From assembly GCF_039525805.1 (NCBI RefSeq), contig NZ_BAAAHZ010000013.1: 64,000 nt of DNA. One strand, 5' to 3'. Made by a program: the position numbers and the translations under genes. Within the stretch, counting starts at the first letter, position 1; the number at the start of each line of letters is the position of its first letter. Source of the DNA: Dietzia natronolimnaea. Its GTDB lineage: Bacteria; Actinomycetota; Actinomycetes; Mycobacteriales; Mycobacteriaceae. The notes below the pieces were generated by a model. That model was not told the origin of the DNA and searched no databases. It was given only the letters and a program-made list of their open reading frames with translations. Shown piece after piece: positions 8,373 through 20,921 of this stretch.

Positions 8373-9310
8373 AGCATCTGCTCTCCGCCGCCGATCTGGA
8401 CCGCGACGCGGCGCTGTCGATCCTGGACGAGGCCGGCCGTCTCAAGGAGACGCTCCTCGGGCGCGAGGTCCGCAAGCTGCCCACCCTCCGGGGCAAGACC
8501 GTCCTGACGGTGTTCTACGAGAACTCCACGCGCACGAGGGTCTCCTTCGAGACCGCCGGCAAGTGGATGAGTGCCGACGTCATCAACGTCTCCGCGAGCG
8601 CCTCCTCGGTGCAGAAGGGGGAGTCGCTGCGGGACACGGCCATGACACTGACCGCGGTCGGTGCGGACGCGCTCATCGTGCGTCATCCGGCTTCGGGGTC
8701 CGCCCTCCAGATCGCCGGCTGGGTCGCCCCCGGCGGTGTCGGGCCCTCGGTCATCAACGCCGGTGACGGCATGCACGAGCACCCGACCCAGGCGTTGCTG
8801 GACGCGATGACCATCCGCGAACGACTGGGGGGGATCGAGGGCCGCCGGGTGGTGATCGTCGGCGACATCCTGCACTCGCGGGTGGCCCGGTCGAACGCGC
8901 TGCTGCTGTCGACCCTCGGTGCCGAGGTCGTGTTGGTCGCGCCACCCACCCTGCTGCCGGTGGGGGTCGGGGACTGGCCGGTCCGGGCCTCGACCGACCT
9001 CGACGCCGAACTGCCCGGCGCGGACGCGGTGATGATGCTGCGGGTCCAGGCCGAGCGGATGAACGGAGGGTTCTTCCCGTCCGCCCGCGAGTACGCGGTG
9101 CGGTACGGCCTGGGGCCCGCCCGTGCGTCCCGGTTGCCCGAGAACGCGGTCGTCCTGCACCCCGGACCGATGGTCCGGGGGATGGAGATCGGGTTCGACA
9201 CCGCCGACGCCCCGTCGTCAGCGATTCTCCAGCAGGTCACCAACGGCGTTCACGTACGCATGTCGGTCCTGCTCCACACCCTTGTCGGAACGGAAGGAAA
9301 CCCCGAGTGA
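8369..9310 (+). CDS. pyrB: Aspartate carbamoyltransferase catalytic subunit
   Basis: Transfers the carbamoyl group to aspartate, the committed step of pyrimidine synthesis. The 313 residues carry the carbamoyl-phosphate motif ENSTRTRVSFE at about 50-60, DGMHEHPTQALLD near 131 and HPGPMVRGMEI near the C-terminus. No pyrI regulatory subunit is present, in keeping with Gram-positive enzymes. Both ends overlap neighbours by four bases (pyrR and pyrC), so the genes are translationally coupled. Confidence 0.97.
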   Translation: MKHLLSAADLDRDAALSILDEAGRLKETLLGREVRKLPTLRGKTVLTVFYENSTRTRVSFETAGKWMSADVINVSASASSVQKGESLRDTAMTLTAVGADALIVRHPASGSALQIAGWVAPGGVGPSVINAGDGMHEHPTQALLDAMTIRERLGGIEGRRVVIVGDILHSRVARSNALLLSTLGAEVVLVAPPTLLPVGVGDWPVRASTDLDAELPGADAVMMLRVQAERMNGGFFPSAREYAVRYGLGPARASRLPENAVVLHPGPMVRGMEIGFDTADAPSSAILQQVTNGVHVRMSVLLHTLVGTEGNPE

Positions 9311-10623
9311 GCGCCCTCGAACCCCCGACCCTGCTGCTGCGCCGGGTCCGGCCCTACGGGGAGGGCGACCCCGTCGACGTGCTCGTCAGGGACGGGCTCG
9401 TCGCCGCGATCGGACCGGACGCCTGTGAGGATCTCCCTGACGACGTCGAGACCCACGACATGGCCGGCGCCGTCCTGCTCCCCGGGTTCGTCGACCTCCA
9501 CACCCACCTGCGCGAGCCCGGACGGGAGGACACCGAGACGGTGGCCACCGGGTCGGCGGCGGCGGCGCGGGGCGGGTACACCGCGGTGTTCGCCATGGCC
9601 AACACCCAGCCTCCGCAGGACAACCAGACCGTCACCGACTCCGTGTGGCGGATCGGCCGGTCCGTGGGCCTGTGCGACATCCACCCGGTGGGAGCGGTCA
9701 CCGTCGGGCTCAAGGGGGAACAGCTCACCGAGATGGGTCAGATGGCCTCCGGCGAGGCCCGGGTCAGGGTCTTCTCCGACGACGGCATGTGCGTCTACGA
9801 CCCGCTGGTGATGCGCCGCGCCCTCGAGTACTCGGCGGGACTCGGTGTGCTGATCGCACAGCACGCGGAGGAGCCACGCCTGACCAAGGGTGCGGTGGCG
9901 CACGAGGGGCCCACGGCCGCCCGCCTCGGACTCACCGGCTGGCCGCGTTCGGCGGAGGAGTCCATCGTGGCGCGCGACGCGATCCTGGCCCGGGACGCCG
10001 GCGCGCGGGTCCACATCTGCCACGCCTCCACCACGGGCACGGTCGAGCTGCTGAAGTGGGCGAAGGCGCAGGGGATCTCGATCACCGCGGAGGTCACCCC
10101 CCACCACCTGCTCCTCGACGACACGAGGCTCGAGACGTACGACGGGGTCTACCGGGTCAACCCGCCACTGCGCGAAGCCCACGACACCCTCGCCCTGCGT
10201 GACGCGCTCGTGTCGGGGGTGATCGACTGCGTCGCGACCGACCACGCCCCCCACGCCGCCCAGGAGAAGTGCTGCGAGTTCGCGGCCGCCCGCCCGGGCA
10301 TGCTCGGGTTGGAGACGGCGTTGCCCATCGTGGCGGCCCTCCTGGTCGAGTCGGGGGAGATGAGCTGGCGCGATCTGGCCCGCGTCATGAGCACGCGGCC
10401 CGCCGAGATCGCCGGTCTCACCGACCAGGGGCGCCCGATCGAGGTCGGGGAGCCCGCCAACCTCGCCGTCGTCGATCCCGACTCCCCGTGGACCGTCGTC
10501 GGGGAGGAACTCGCAAGTCTGTCCGCCAACACCCCCTACGAGGGGATGACGTTCGCCGCCCGGGTCGTGGGCACCGTATACCGGGGCCGCATGACCAGCC
10601 GCGACGGAGAGGTACTCGCATGA
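9307..10623 (+). CDS. pyrC: Dihydroorotase
   Basis: Cyclises N-carbamoyl-aspartate to dihydroorotate in the amidohydrolase fold. The 438 residues show the metal-binding HTHLREPG near residue 65, a metal-site His in ICHASTTGT, and ATDHAPH near residue 310. The length fits the class I (long) enzymes. Start GTG 9307 overlaps the pyrB stop, and the stop overlaps ATG 10620 of the next gene. pyrD and pyrE are not in the window. Confidence 0.96.
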   Translation: MSALEPPTLLLRRVRPYGEGDPVDVLVRDGLVAAIGPDACEDLPDDVETHDMAGAVLLPGFVDLHTHLREPGREDTETVATGSAAAARGGYTAVFAMANTQPPQDNQTVTDSVWRIGRSVGLCDIHPVGAVTVGLKGEQLTEMGQMASGEARVRVFSDDGMCVYDPLVMRRALEYSAGLGVLIAQHAEEPRLTKGAVAHEGPTAARLGLTGWPRSAEESIVARDAILARDAGARVHICHASTTGTVELLKWAKAQGISITAEVTPHHLLLDDTRLETYDGVYRVNPPLREAHDTLALRDALVSGVIDCVATDHAPHAAQEKCCEFAAARPGMLGLETALPIVAALLVESGEMSWRDLARVMSTRPAEIAGLTDQGRPIEVGEPANLAVVDPDSPWTVVGEELASLSANTPYEGMTFAARVVGTVYRGRMTSRDGEVLA

Positions 10624-11168
10624 CACAGGACGTCTGGACCCTGGTGGGCGTGATCGTCGTCTTCCTCGGCCTGCTCGGGTTGATGGCATGGGGCTGGCGA
10701 AATCGCAGCCGCTCCCAGGCCGGCCTCTTCGACACGCTGCCGGAGGTTCCCGCCGAGACCGGTGACGTGGTGCTGGGACCGCTGACCGGCGTGTACATCG
10801 GCAGCACCGTGGCGGGTGACTGGCAGGCGAGGATCGCCCGGGCACCGCTCGGCCACCGCTCGGCCGCCACCCTCACCGCGTTCACCGGTGGACTCCGGCT
10901 CGACCTCGCCGACGCCACGGTGTGGATCCCCCGCGCCGACCTGGTGGACGTGCGACGCGCCTCCGCCCTCGCCAACAAGACCGTGCCCGGCGGCGGGATC
11001 CTCGTCGCCCGATGGCAGGTCGACGGCCACGACGGCCCCACCCTGATCGACTCCGGCTTCCGGGCCGACGACAAGGACTCGTACCCCCGCTGGGAGGCCC
11101 TGCGCGGCGACGCCGCACCGCCCACCCGGCCGGACACCCCCCGCTCCACCACCGAGGAGAACAAGTGA
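10620..11168 (+). CDS. Conserved PH-like membrane-anchored protein (Rv1382-like), function unknown
   Basis: A 182-residue protein. Residues 5-25 form one transmembrane helix (VWTLVGVIVVFLGLLGLMAWGW). The rest is a soluble domain rich in beta strands (GDVVLGPLTGVYIGS, LRLDLADATVWIPRADLVDV, LVARWQVDG) that looks PH-like. The tail after residue 165 is Pro/Thr/Glu-rich. ATG 10620 overlaps the pyrC stop, and the stop overlaps the carA GTG, so it is embedded in the pyrimidine operon. M. tuberculosis Rv1382 holds the same position. The role is unknown; a membrane-anchored scaffold is only speculation. Confidence 0.82.
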   Translation: MTQDVWTLVGVIVVFLGLLGLMAWGWRNRSRSQAGLFDTLPEVPAETGDVVLGPLTGVYIGSTVAGDWQARIARAPLGHRSAATLTAFTGGLRLDLADATVWIPRADLVDVRRASALANKTVPGGGILVARWQVDGHDGPTLIDSGFRADDKDSYPRWEALRGDAAPPTRPDTPRSTTEENK

Positions 11169-12387
11169 CACCGCACAACGGAACCACCGTCGCACCGGGG
11201 GGCCGCGCGCCCGCCGCCCTCGTCCTCGAGGACGGCCGCATCCACCGCGGCACGGCGTTCGGGGCGACCGGGACCACCCTCGGGGAGGCCGTCTTCACCA
11301 CGGGGATGTCGGGGTACCAGGAGACCCTCACCGACCCGTCCTACCACCGGCAGATCGTCGTCAGCACCGCTCCGCAGATCGGCAACACCGGGTGGAACGA
11401 CGAGGACGGTGAGTCGCTGCTCGACGGCCGGAACGGCGGCGGTCGGATCTGGGTGTCGGGTCTGGTGATCCGGGACCTGTCACGCCGCGCCTCCAACCAC
11501 CGGTCCGAGCGCACGCTCGAGGACGAGATGCTCGCCCAGGGCATCGTGGGGATCGCCGGGGTGGACACCCGGGCGGTCGTCCGCCACATCCGGGATCTCG
11601 GGGCGATGAAGGCCGGCATCTTCTCGGGTGAGGACCTGGTGGACGACGAGTCGATGCTCGCGACCGTCCGGGCCCAGGAACCCATGGCCGGCGCGTCACT
11701 GGCCGAGGCCGTCTCGACCGACACCGCCTACGTCGTGGAGCCCGAGGGGCGGGCACGCCATTCCGTGGCGGCGCTCGACCTGGGCATCAAGACCAACACC
11801 CCCCGCATGCTCACCGCACGCGGCGTGCGGGTCCACGTGCTCCCGTCGGACGCGACCCTGCAGGACGTGCTCGACCTCGACGTGGACGGGGTGTTCCTGT
11901 CCAACGGCCCCGGGGACCCGGCCACCGCCGACGCCGCCGTGCACCTGACCAAAGAGGTCCTGAGCCAGGGGATCCCGTTCTTCGGGATCTGCTTCGGCAA
12001 CCAGATCCTGGGCAGGGCGCTCGGGCTCGAGACCTACAAGATGAGGTTCGGCCACCGCGGGATCAACATCCCGGTGGTCGAGAAGGCGACCGGGAGGGTC
12101 GCCATCACCTCCCAGAACCACGGGTTCGCACTCCGCGCCCCGGAGACCGAGACCTGGGAGACACCCTGGGGTACCGCCACCGTCACGCACGTGTGCGCGA
12201 ACGACGGGACCGTCGAGGGGGTCGCCCTCACCGACGGTTCCGCCTTCTCCGTCCAGTACCACCCCGAGGCCGCGGCGGGTCCCCGTGACGCCGCCGACCT
12301 CTTCGACCGCTTCGTCAGCCTGCTCGACTCAGCAACCGGTGACGCCGCCGACAACGGTTCCGCAGACTCCAGAAAGGGCTCGAACTG

Positions 12388-12388
<1 letters not shown>
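11165..12388 (+). CDS. carA: Carbamoyl-phosphate synthase small (glutaminase) subunit
   Basis: Hydrolyses glutamine and passes ammonia to CarB. Start GTG 11165 overlaps the previous stop, giving 407 residues; the frame upstream of it is antisense shadow. An N-terminal CarA domain (ALVLEDGRIHRGTAFGA, TGMSGYQETLTDPSY) precedes the class I glutamine amidotransferase domain. The nucleophile Cys lies in FFGICFGNQILG near residue 276 and the His/Glu pair in QYHPEAAAGP near 364. It shares one base with the carB start. Confidence 0.96.
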
Positions 12389-15746
<3,358 letters not shown>

Positions 15747-15750
<4 letters not shown>

Positions 15751-16598
15751 CCGGGGGCGCACCCCGAGACCCGTTCGGTGCGCGGCTGCGGTCCGCCGTC
15801 TCCGCACGCGGGAACCTCTGCGTGGGGATCGATCCCCACCCGGCGCTCCTCGAGTCCTGGGGGCTGGGAGTGGACGCCGCCGGGGTCCGCGAGTTCTCCC
15901 GCCGGTCCCTGGAGGCGTTCGGGGATCTCGTGCCGGCGGTCAAGCCCCAGGTGGCGTTCTTCGAGGAGCACGGTTCCGCGGGCTTTGCGGTCCTCGAGGA
16001 GGTCCTGACGTCGATCGCCGAGTCGGGAGCGCTGTCGATCGCGGACGCCAAGCGAGGGGACATCGGATCCACCATGGCCGGGTACGCCCGGGCCTGGTTG
16101 GCCGCGGACTCACCACTGGCCTGCGACGCCCTGACCGTGTCCCCGTACCTGGGGGTGGGCTCGCTCGAGGCCGCCTTCGACACCGCATCGGCGAACAACC
16201 GCGGGCTGTTCGTGTTGGCCCGCACCTCCAACCCTGAGGCGGGGGGCCTGCAGGCTGCCACCGGACCCTCCGGAACGGTCGCGCAGTCGGTCGTGGACGA
16301 GGTGGGCCACCGGAACGCCGCATCGGGGCCCGGCACGCCGGGCCCGTTCGGTGTCGTCGTGGGCGCGACGGTCGCCGACCCGCCCCGACTGGACGGTCTC
16401 CGCGGCCCGGTCCTCATGCCGGGAGTGGGGGAGCAGGGGGGGACGCTCGCGGACGTCCGGAGGATCGCCGGGCCCGCGTTGGCCCACACCCTCGTCAACG
16501 TCTCCCGGCACGTCCTGCGGTCGGGCCCGGACGTCGGGGCGATGCGTGCGGTGGTCCGCGATCTGGCCCGTACCTACCGTTTCGTCGGGTCCGCCTGA
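15747..16598 (+). CDS. pyrF: Orotidine 5'-phosphate decarboxylase (type 2)
   Basis: Decarboxylates OMP to UMP. The 283 residues include the catalytic DAKRGDIGST segment near residue 98, typical of the long type 2 enzymes of actinobacteria, plus GIDPHPALL at the N-terminus and MPGVGEQGG at the phosphate site. ATG 15747 overlaps the carB stop. It is the last gene of the pyr operon; no clear terminator hairpin follows its stop at 16598. Confidence 0.95.
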
Positions 16599-17037
16599 GC
16601 GGTCCGGCACCCCGGCGGAGTGCTGGCGTCACACGGGACGGCTGGCGTCACAGGGGCCACGTCGCCGGGAGCAGACGCCGTGACCCGGTCGCCCCATTTA
16701 GGGCGGTTCGGTTCGCGGGAGCACGCGACCGGCGTTAGTCTTCTCCTCACCTCACACGTCAATCCGCAGTTCAGGCGGGGTGCCACGCCGGGCCCCGCGC
16801 GACGACGAGGCCATTCGGCCGCGTACTGTTGCTGAGGTCATCAGGCCCGACGCCGTGCCGGTCTCCCGCGAGGGGGGCGGAATCGCCCGGGTACGGTGAG
16901 CACGAGGGAGCGCCCGCTCCCGGCACGAGCCGCAGCCCGCGGACGCGCCGGGGTCGGTCACCGCACACCACACGTGGATGTCCTACGGTGGACACCCGCG
17001 TGAGTCATGAGACACACACGAACGAGACGGAGGAATT
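16599..17037. other. Gene-free spacer upstream of mihF with repeats and candidate promoters
   Basis: A 439-base stretch with no credible gene. It contains a direct repeat CTGGCGTCACA at 16623-16633 and 16642-16652 (19-base period). It also has a TAGTCT box at 16736-16741 and TACGGT boxes at 16892-16897 and 16984-16989, all fitting the actinobacterial TANNNT -10. A hairpin GGGAGC-GCCC-GCTCCC lies at 16906-16921. The TACGGT at 16984 is closest to mihF and the best promoter candidate. In M. tuberculosis a PE/PPE pair occupies this junction; none is here. Confidence 0.55.
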
Positions 17038-17361
17038 GTGGCCCTTCCCCAGTTGACCGATGAGCAGCGTGCAGCTGCTCTGGAGAAGGCGGCTGCCGCC
17101 CGTCGCGCCCGGGCTGAGCTCAAGGAGCGCCTGAAGCGTGGTGGCACCGACCTCAAGCAGGTGCTCAAGGATGCCGAGAGCGACGAGATCCTCGGCAAGA
17201 TGAAGGTCTCGGCGCTGCTCGAGGCCCTGCCCAAGGTCGGTAAGGTCAAGGCTCAGGAGATCATGACCGAGCTGGAGATCGCACCGACGCGTCGCCTGCG
17301 TGGTCTCGGAGACCGCCAGCGCCGCGCACTGCTCGAGCGGTTCGACTTCACGGTCGACTGA
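17038..17361 (+). CDS. mihF: Integration host factor (actinobacterial mIHF)
   Basis: Nucleoid-associated DNA-binding protein of actinobacteria, unrelated to enterobacterial IHF. Its 107 residues begin with a charged helix (EQRAAALEKAAAARRARAEL) followed by the helix-two-turn-helix core around VSALLEALPKVGKVKAQEIM and RLRGLGDRQRRALLERF. The start is GTG 17038, seven bases after a GGAGG site in GACGGAGGAATT. gmk follows after 7 bases. The isolated upstream spacer suggests its own strong promoter. Confidence 0.95.
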   Translation: MALPQLTDEQRAAALEKAAAARRARAELKERLKRGGTDLKQVLKDAESDEILGKMKVSALLEALPKVGKVKAQEIMTELEIAPTRRLRGLGDRQRRALLERFDFTVD

Positions 17362-17368
17362 TCGACGC

Positions 17369-17974
17369 ATGAACACACCGTCATCCGGGGTCTCGTCCCC
17401 GGAAGCGACGGCGAAGAGGGGCCGGCTGATCGTCTTGGCCGGCCCCTCCGCCGTCGGCAAGTCAACCGTCGTGGCACGGCTGCGTGACCGCGTGCCGGAC
17501 CTCTACTTCAGCGTCTCCATGACCACCCGGGACCCGCGTCCCGGGGAGGTCGACGGGCGCGACTACCACTTCGTCAGCACCGAGGAGTTCCGCGAGGCCG
17601 TCGACCAGGGACGGATGCTCGAGTGGGCCGAGATCCACCGGGGCCTCCAGCTCTCGGGCACCCCGGCCGACCCGGTCCGCCGCGCCCTCGAGGAGGGCCG
17701 GCCGGTCCTCATCGAGGTCGACCTCGCCGGCGTCCGGCAGATCCGTGAGTCCATCCCCGAGGGACGTACCGTGTTCCTGTCCCCGCCGTCGTGGGAGGAA
17801 CTCGAGGTCCGTCTCCGCGGCCGGGGTACCGAACCGCACGAGGTCGTCACCCGCAGGCTCGAGACGGCGAAGGTCGAGATGGACGCCCGCGGGGAGTTCG
17901 ACGAGGTCGTCGTCAACGACGAACTCGAGGTCGCGGTCGACGAGTTGGTATCATTGCTGGTCGGCCAAGACTGA
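17369..17974 (+). CDS. gmk: Guanylate kinase
   Basis: Phosphorylates GMP/dGMP to GDP/dGDP with ATP. Start ATG 17369 gives 201 residues; the frame upstream overlaps mihF and is not conserved. The P-loop GPSAVGKSTVV is at about residues 25-35. The GMP-binding region VSMTTRDPRPGEVDGRDYHFV follows near residue 50. The RRLETAKVEMDARGEFDEVVVNDEL stretch near the end is typical of the family. Its 3' end carries a TATCAT box (17949-17954) that may drive rpoZ. Confidence 0.95.
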   Translation: MNTPSSGVSSPEATAKRGRLIVLAGPSAVGKSTVVARLRDRVPDLYFSVSMTTRDPRPGEVDGRDYHFVSTEEFREAVDQGRMLEWAEIHRGLQLSGTPADPVRRALEEGRPVLIEVDLAGVRQIRESIPEGRTVFLSPPSWEELEVRLRGRGTEPHEVVTRRLETAKVEMDARGEFDEVVVNDELEVAVDELVSLLVGQD

Positions 17975-17990
17975 CGCCGAATCCGACGCG

Positions 17991-18024
17991 AGAGCACCAC
18001 CCCAGGCCAGAGCACCACCCAGGC
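17991..18024 (+). repeat. Two-copy tandem repeat between gmk and rpoZ
   Basis: AGAGCACCACCCCAGGCC (17991-18008) is followed at once by AGAGCACCACCCAGGC (18009-18024). It is an 18-base tandem duplication differing by one C. It lies in the presumed rpoZ leader, upstream of the GAGGAG ribosome site. Confidence 0.8.
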
Positions 18025-18046
18025 TGTACCCAGAGGAGAACCCATA

Positions 18047-18331
18047 GTGGCCACCATCGAAGCCGCAGCGGCAGCCCCGTTGTACGACACCCCGATCGGC
18101 ATCACCAACCCCCCGATCGACGAGCTCCTCGAGCGGGCGTCCTCCAAGTACGCCCTGGTGATCTTCGCCGCCAAGCGCGCCCGGCAGATCAACTCGTACT
18201 ACAACCAGATCGAGGAGGGCATCCTCGAGTACGTCGGTCCCCTGGTCGACCCCGGTCTGCATGAGAAGCCGCTGACGATCGCGCTGCGCGAGCTCCATTC
18301 CGACCTGCTCGACTGCGCCGAGGGAGAGTGA
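18047..18331 (+). CDS. rpoZ: RNA polymerase omega subunit
   Basis: Small subunit that helps assemble and stabilise RNA polymerase by clamping beta-prime. The 94 residues include ITNPPIDELLERASSKYALVIFAAKRARQINSYY, the conserved omega core with the SKYALV and AAKRARQI signatures, and a C-terminal EKPLTIALREL segment. The start is GTG 18047 after AGAGGAGAACCCATA. The stop overlaps the coaBC GTG. A TATCAT -10-like box at 17949-17954 inside gmk could provide a private promoter. Confidence 0.95.
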   Translation: MATIEAAAAAPLYDTPIGITNPPIDELLERASSKYALVIFAAKRARQINSYYNQIEEGILEYVGPLVDPGLHEKPLTIALRELHSDLLDCAEGE

Positions 18332-19608
18332 CCCACTCCGGGGGCGACGTGCGGCGCACGCGCGTCGTCGTCGGGGTCGGCGGCGGAATCGCCGCCTACA
18401 AGGCCTGTGGCCTGATCAGGCTCCTCACGGAGTCCGGGTGCCACGTCGACGTGGTCCCCACCGAGGCGGCACTGCGGTTCGTCGGGTCCGCCACCTTCGA
18501 GGCACTGTCGGGGAACCCGGTCTCCACCGGGGTGTTCTCGGACGTGCCGTCGGTCCGCCACGTCGCCCTGGGGCAGCGGGCGGACCTCGTCGTGGTCGCC
18601 CCCGCGACGGCCGATCTGCTCGCGCGGGTCGCCTCCGGGCGCGCGGACGACCTGCTCACCTCCACTCTTCTGACCGCGCGATGCCCCGTGCTGCTCGCGC
18701 CGGCGATGCACACCGAGATGTGGGAGCACCCGGCGACGAGGCGCAACGTCGACACCCTCCGGGGCGACGGCGTGCACGTCATGCCGCCCGCATCCGGGAG
18801 ACTCACCGGGGCCGACACCGGCGCCGGCCGCCTGCCCGAGCCGGCCGATATCGCGCGTCTCGCGAGACTGCTGCTCGACGGCGGCGGCCTCCCGTGGGAT
18901 CTGGCCGGCAAGCGGGTCGTGGTGACGTCCGGTGGTACCCGCGAGGAGATCGATCCGGTGCGGTTCCTCGGCAACCGCAGTTCCGGGAAGCAGGGGCACG
19001 CGATCGCCGCCGTCGCGGCGGCGAGGGGAGCGAGGGTCACGCTCGTGACCTCCTCCGACCTGCCGGTGCCGGCGGCCGTGGAGGCGATCCACATCGACTC
19101 CGCTCGCGAGCTACGCGACGCCACCTTCGCCGCCGCGGCCGAGGCGGACGTGGTCATCAAGGCCGCGGCGGTGGCCGACTTCCGCCCGACGGACGTGTCG
19201 TCCTCCAAGCTCAAGAAGGGCACCGGATCCGAACCGGCCGAGATCCGGTTGGAACGCAATCCGGACATCCTCGCCGAGCTCGTCGCGGGCCGCGGGTCCG
19301 GGGACGTCCCCGCGGACTGCGTCCTGGTCGGGTTCGCCGCCGAGACCGGCGACTTCTCGGGATCGGTCCTCGACCACGGCCGGGCGAAGCTCGCCCGGAA
19401 GGGGTGCGACCTCCTCGTCGTCAACGAGGTCGGTCGCGGCACCACTTTCGGGCAGGACGTCAACGGCGGGTGGATCCTGGACTCCGCGGGCGGGGAGACG
19501 CCGGTGGACAGGGCGAGCAAAGATCTCCTGGCCAGCCGGATCCTCGACGCCGTGGTGTCCCGGGCCGCGGCCCCATCCGCGCGAACCACCACGGACCGCA
19601 CCGACTAG
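18328..19608 (+). CDS. coaBC: Bifunctional phosphopantothenoylcysteine decarboxylase / synthase
   Basis: Carries out two consecutive steps of coenzyme A synthesis. The 426-residue fusion has the FMN-dependent CoaC half first (GVGGGIAAYKACGLIRLL, then PAMHTEMWEHPATRRN and the MPPASGRLTG segment), followed from about residue 190 by the CTP-dependent CoaB half (VVVTSGGTREEIDPVRFLGNRSSGKQG; KAAAVADFRP; KLKKG). Start GTG 18328 overlaps the rpoZ stop. The TAG stop forms part of the metK -10 box. Confidence 0.95.
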   Translation: MTHSGGDVRRTRVVVGVGGGIAAYKACGLIRLLTESGCHVDVVPTEAALRFVGSATFEALSGNPVSTGVFSDVPSVRHVALGQRADLVVVAPATADLLARVASGRADDLLTSTLLTARCPVLLAPAMHTEMWEHPATRRNVDTLRGDGVHVMPPASGRLTGADTGAGRLPEPADIARLARLLLDGGGLPWDLAGKRVVVTSGGTREEIDPVRFLGNRSSGKQGHAIAAVAAARGARVTLVTSSDLPVPAAVEAIHIDSARELRDATFAAAAEADVVIKAAAVADFRPTDVSSSKLKKGTGSEPAEIRLERNPDILAELVAGRGSGDVPADCVLVGFAAETGDFSGSVLDHGRAKLARKGCDLLVVNEVGRGTTFGQDVNGGWILDSAGGETPVDRASKDLLASRILDAVVSRAAAPSARTTTDRTD

Positions 19609-19611
19609 TCT
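19606..19611 (+). promoter_or_regulatory. Candidate metK -10 box
   Basis: TAGTCT at 19606-19611 overlaps the coaBC stop codon and fits the TANNNT -10. The same hexamer precedes gap and secG. The expected transcript leader would be about 50 bases, too short for a SAM riboswitch. Confidence 0.45.
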
Positions 19612-19666
19612 GTCCCCACGCGATCGACCGATCACACGCATCCGGCACCAGGAAGAGAGAACCACT

Positions 19667-20878
19667 GTGACGCAGGCACGTCGGCTGTTCACCAGCGAGT
19701 CCGTGACCGAGGGGCATCCGGACAAGATCTGTGACGCGATCTCGGACGCCATCCTGGACGCGATGCTGACGCAGGACCCCGAAGCCCGTGTCGCCGTGGA
19801 GACCATGGTGACCACCGGGATGGTGCACGTGGCCGGCGAGGTCAAGACGAGCGGCTACGTGGAGATCCCGCAGCTCATCCGCGAGAAGATCGTGGAGATC
19901 GGATACGACTCCTCCGACAAGGGTTTCGACGGCGTCTCCTGTGGTGTGTCGATCTCGATCGGGCAGCAGTCCCCCGAGATCGCCCAGGGCGTGGACACGT
20001 CGCACGAGGCACGGACCTCCGCCGACCCGGTCGAGGACGCGATCGCCCGACAGGGCGCCGGCGACCAGGGCCTGATGTTCGGTTACGCGTGCTCGGACAC
20101 CCCTGAGCTCATGCCGCTGCCCATCGCTCTGGCACACCGCCTGTCACGCCGGCTGACCGAGGTCCGCAAGGACGGCACGTTGGCCTACCTGCGCCCGGAC
20201 GGCAAGACCCAGGTGACCATCGAGTACGACGGCGACCGCGCGGTACGCCTGGACACGATCGTCATCTCGACGCAGCACGCACCCGAGATCGATCTGGAGA
20301 CGACGCTGCGCGACGACCTCACCGAGCACGTCATCGGGCCGGTCCTCGCCGAGGCCGCGGCCGGTATCGAGACCGGCGATTTCCGCCTCCTGGTCAACCC
20401 GACCGGACGGTTCGTGCTCGGCGGCCCGATGGGCGACGCCGGCCTGACCGGACGCAAGATCATCGTCGACACCTACGGCGGCATGGCCCGCCACGGTGGC
20501 GGCGCGTTCTCCGGAAAGGACCCGTCCAAGGTCGACCGCTCCGCGGCGTACGCCATGCGGTGGGTCGCCAAGAACATCGTCGCCGCCGGCCTGGCCGAGC
20601 GGGTCGAGGTCCAGGTCGCCTACGCCATCGGCAAGGCCGCCCCGGTCGGGCTGTTCGTCGAGGCGTTCGGGACCGAGAAGGTCGACATCGCGGCCCTGCA
20701 GGAGGCCGTCACAGAGGTGTTCGACCTGCGTCCCGGCGCGATCATCCGCGACCTGGACCTCAAGCGTCCGATCTACGCCGGGACGGCCGCCTACGGGCAC
20801 TTCGGCCGGACCGATCTGGACCTCCCCTGGGAGAGGACCGACCGCGTCGACGAACTCAAGCGGGCCGTGGGGCACTGA
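19667..20878 (+). CDS. metK: S-adenosylmethionine synthetase
   Basis: Makes SAM from methionine and ATP. The 403 residues begin with the ATP-site SESVTEGHPDKICDAISDAI and include GAGDQGLMFGYA near residue 127, DGKTQVTIEY, and the glycine-rich GGGAFSGKDPSKVDRSAAY loop near residue 282. The start is GTG 19667. It lies between coaBC and priA, as in other Corynebacteriales. The 58-base upstream gap holds a TAGTCT promoter box but no recognisable SAM riboswitch. Confidence 0.97.
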   Translation: MTQARRLFTSESVTEGHPDKICDAISDAILDAMLTQDPEARVAVETMVTTGMVHVAGEVKTSGYVEIPQLIREKIVEIGYDSSDKGFDGVSCGVSISIGQQSPEIAQGVDTSHEARTSADPVEDAIARQGAGDQGLMFGYACSDTPELMPLPIALAHRLSRRLTEVRKDGTLAYLRPDGKTQVTIEYDGDRAVRLDTIVISTQHAPEIDLETTLRDDLTEHVIGPVLAEAAAGIETGDFRLLVNPTGRFVLGGPMGDAGLTGRKIIVDTYGGMARHGGGAFSGKDPSKVDRSAAYAMRWVAKNIVAAGLAERVEVQVAYAIGKAAPVGLFVEAFGTEKVDIAALQEAVTEVFDLRPGAIIRDLDLKRPIYAGTAAYGHFGRTDLDLPWERTDRVDELKRAVGH

Positions 20879-20921
20879 CGACCGTCCCGGTTGTCGGAGC
20901 GGGGTGCGAGAATCCGAGACC

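Noticed and set aside
19609..19666. SAM riboswitch upstream of metK
   Set aside because: Only 58 bases are available and no SAM-I or SAM-IV core is visible.
20496..20921. N-terminal extension of PriA into metK
   Set aside because: It lies in a different frame of metK with shadow composition. PriA conservation begins after GTG 20922.
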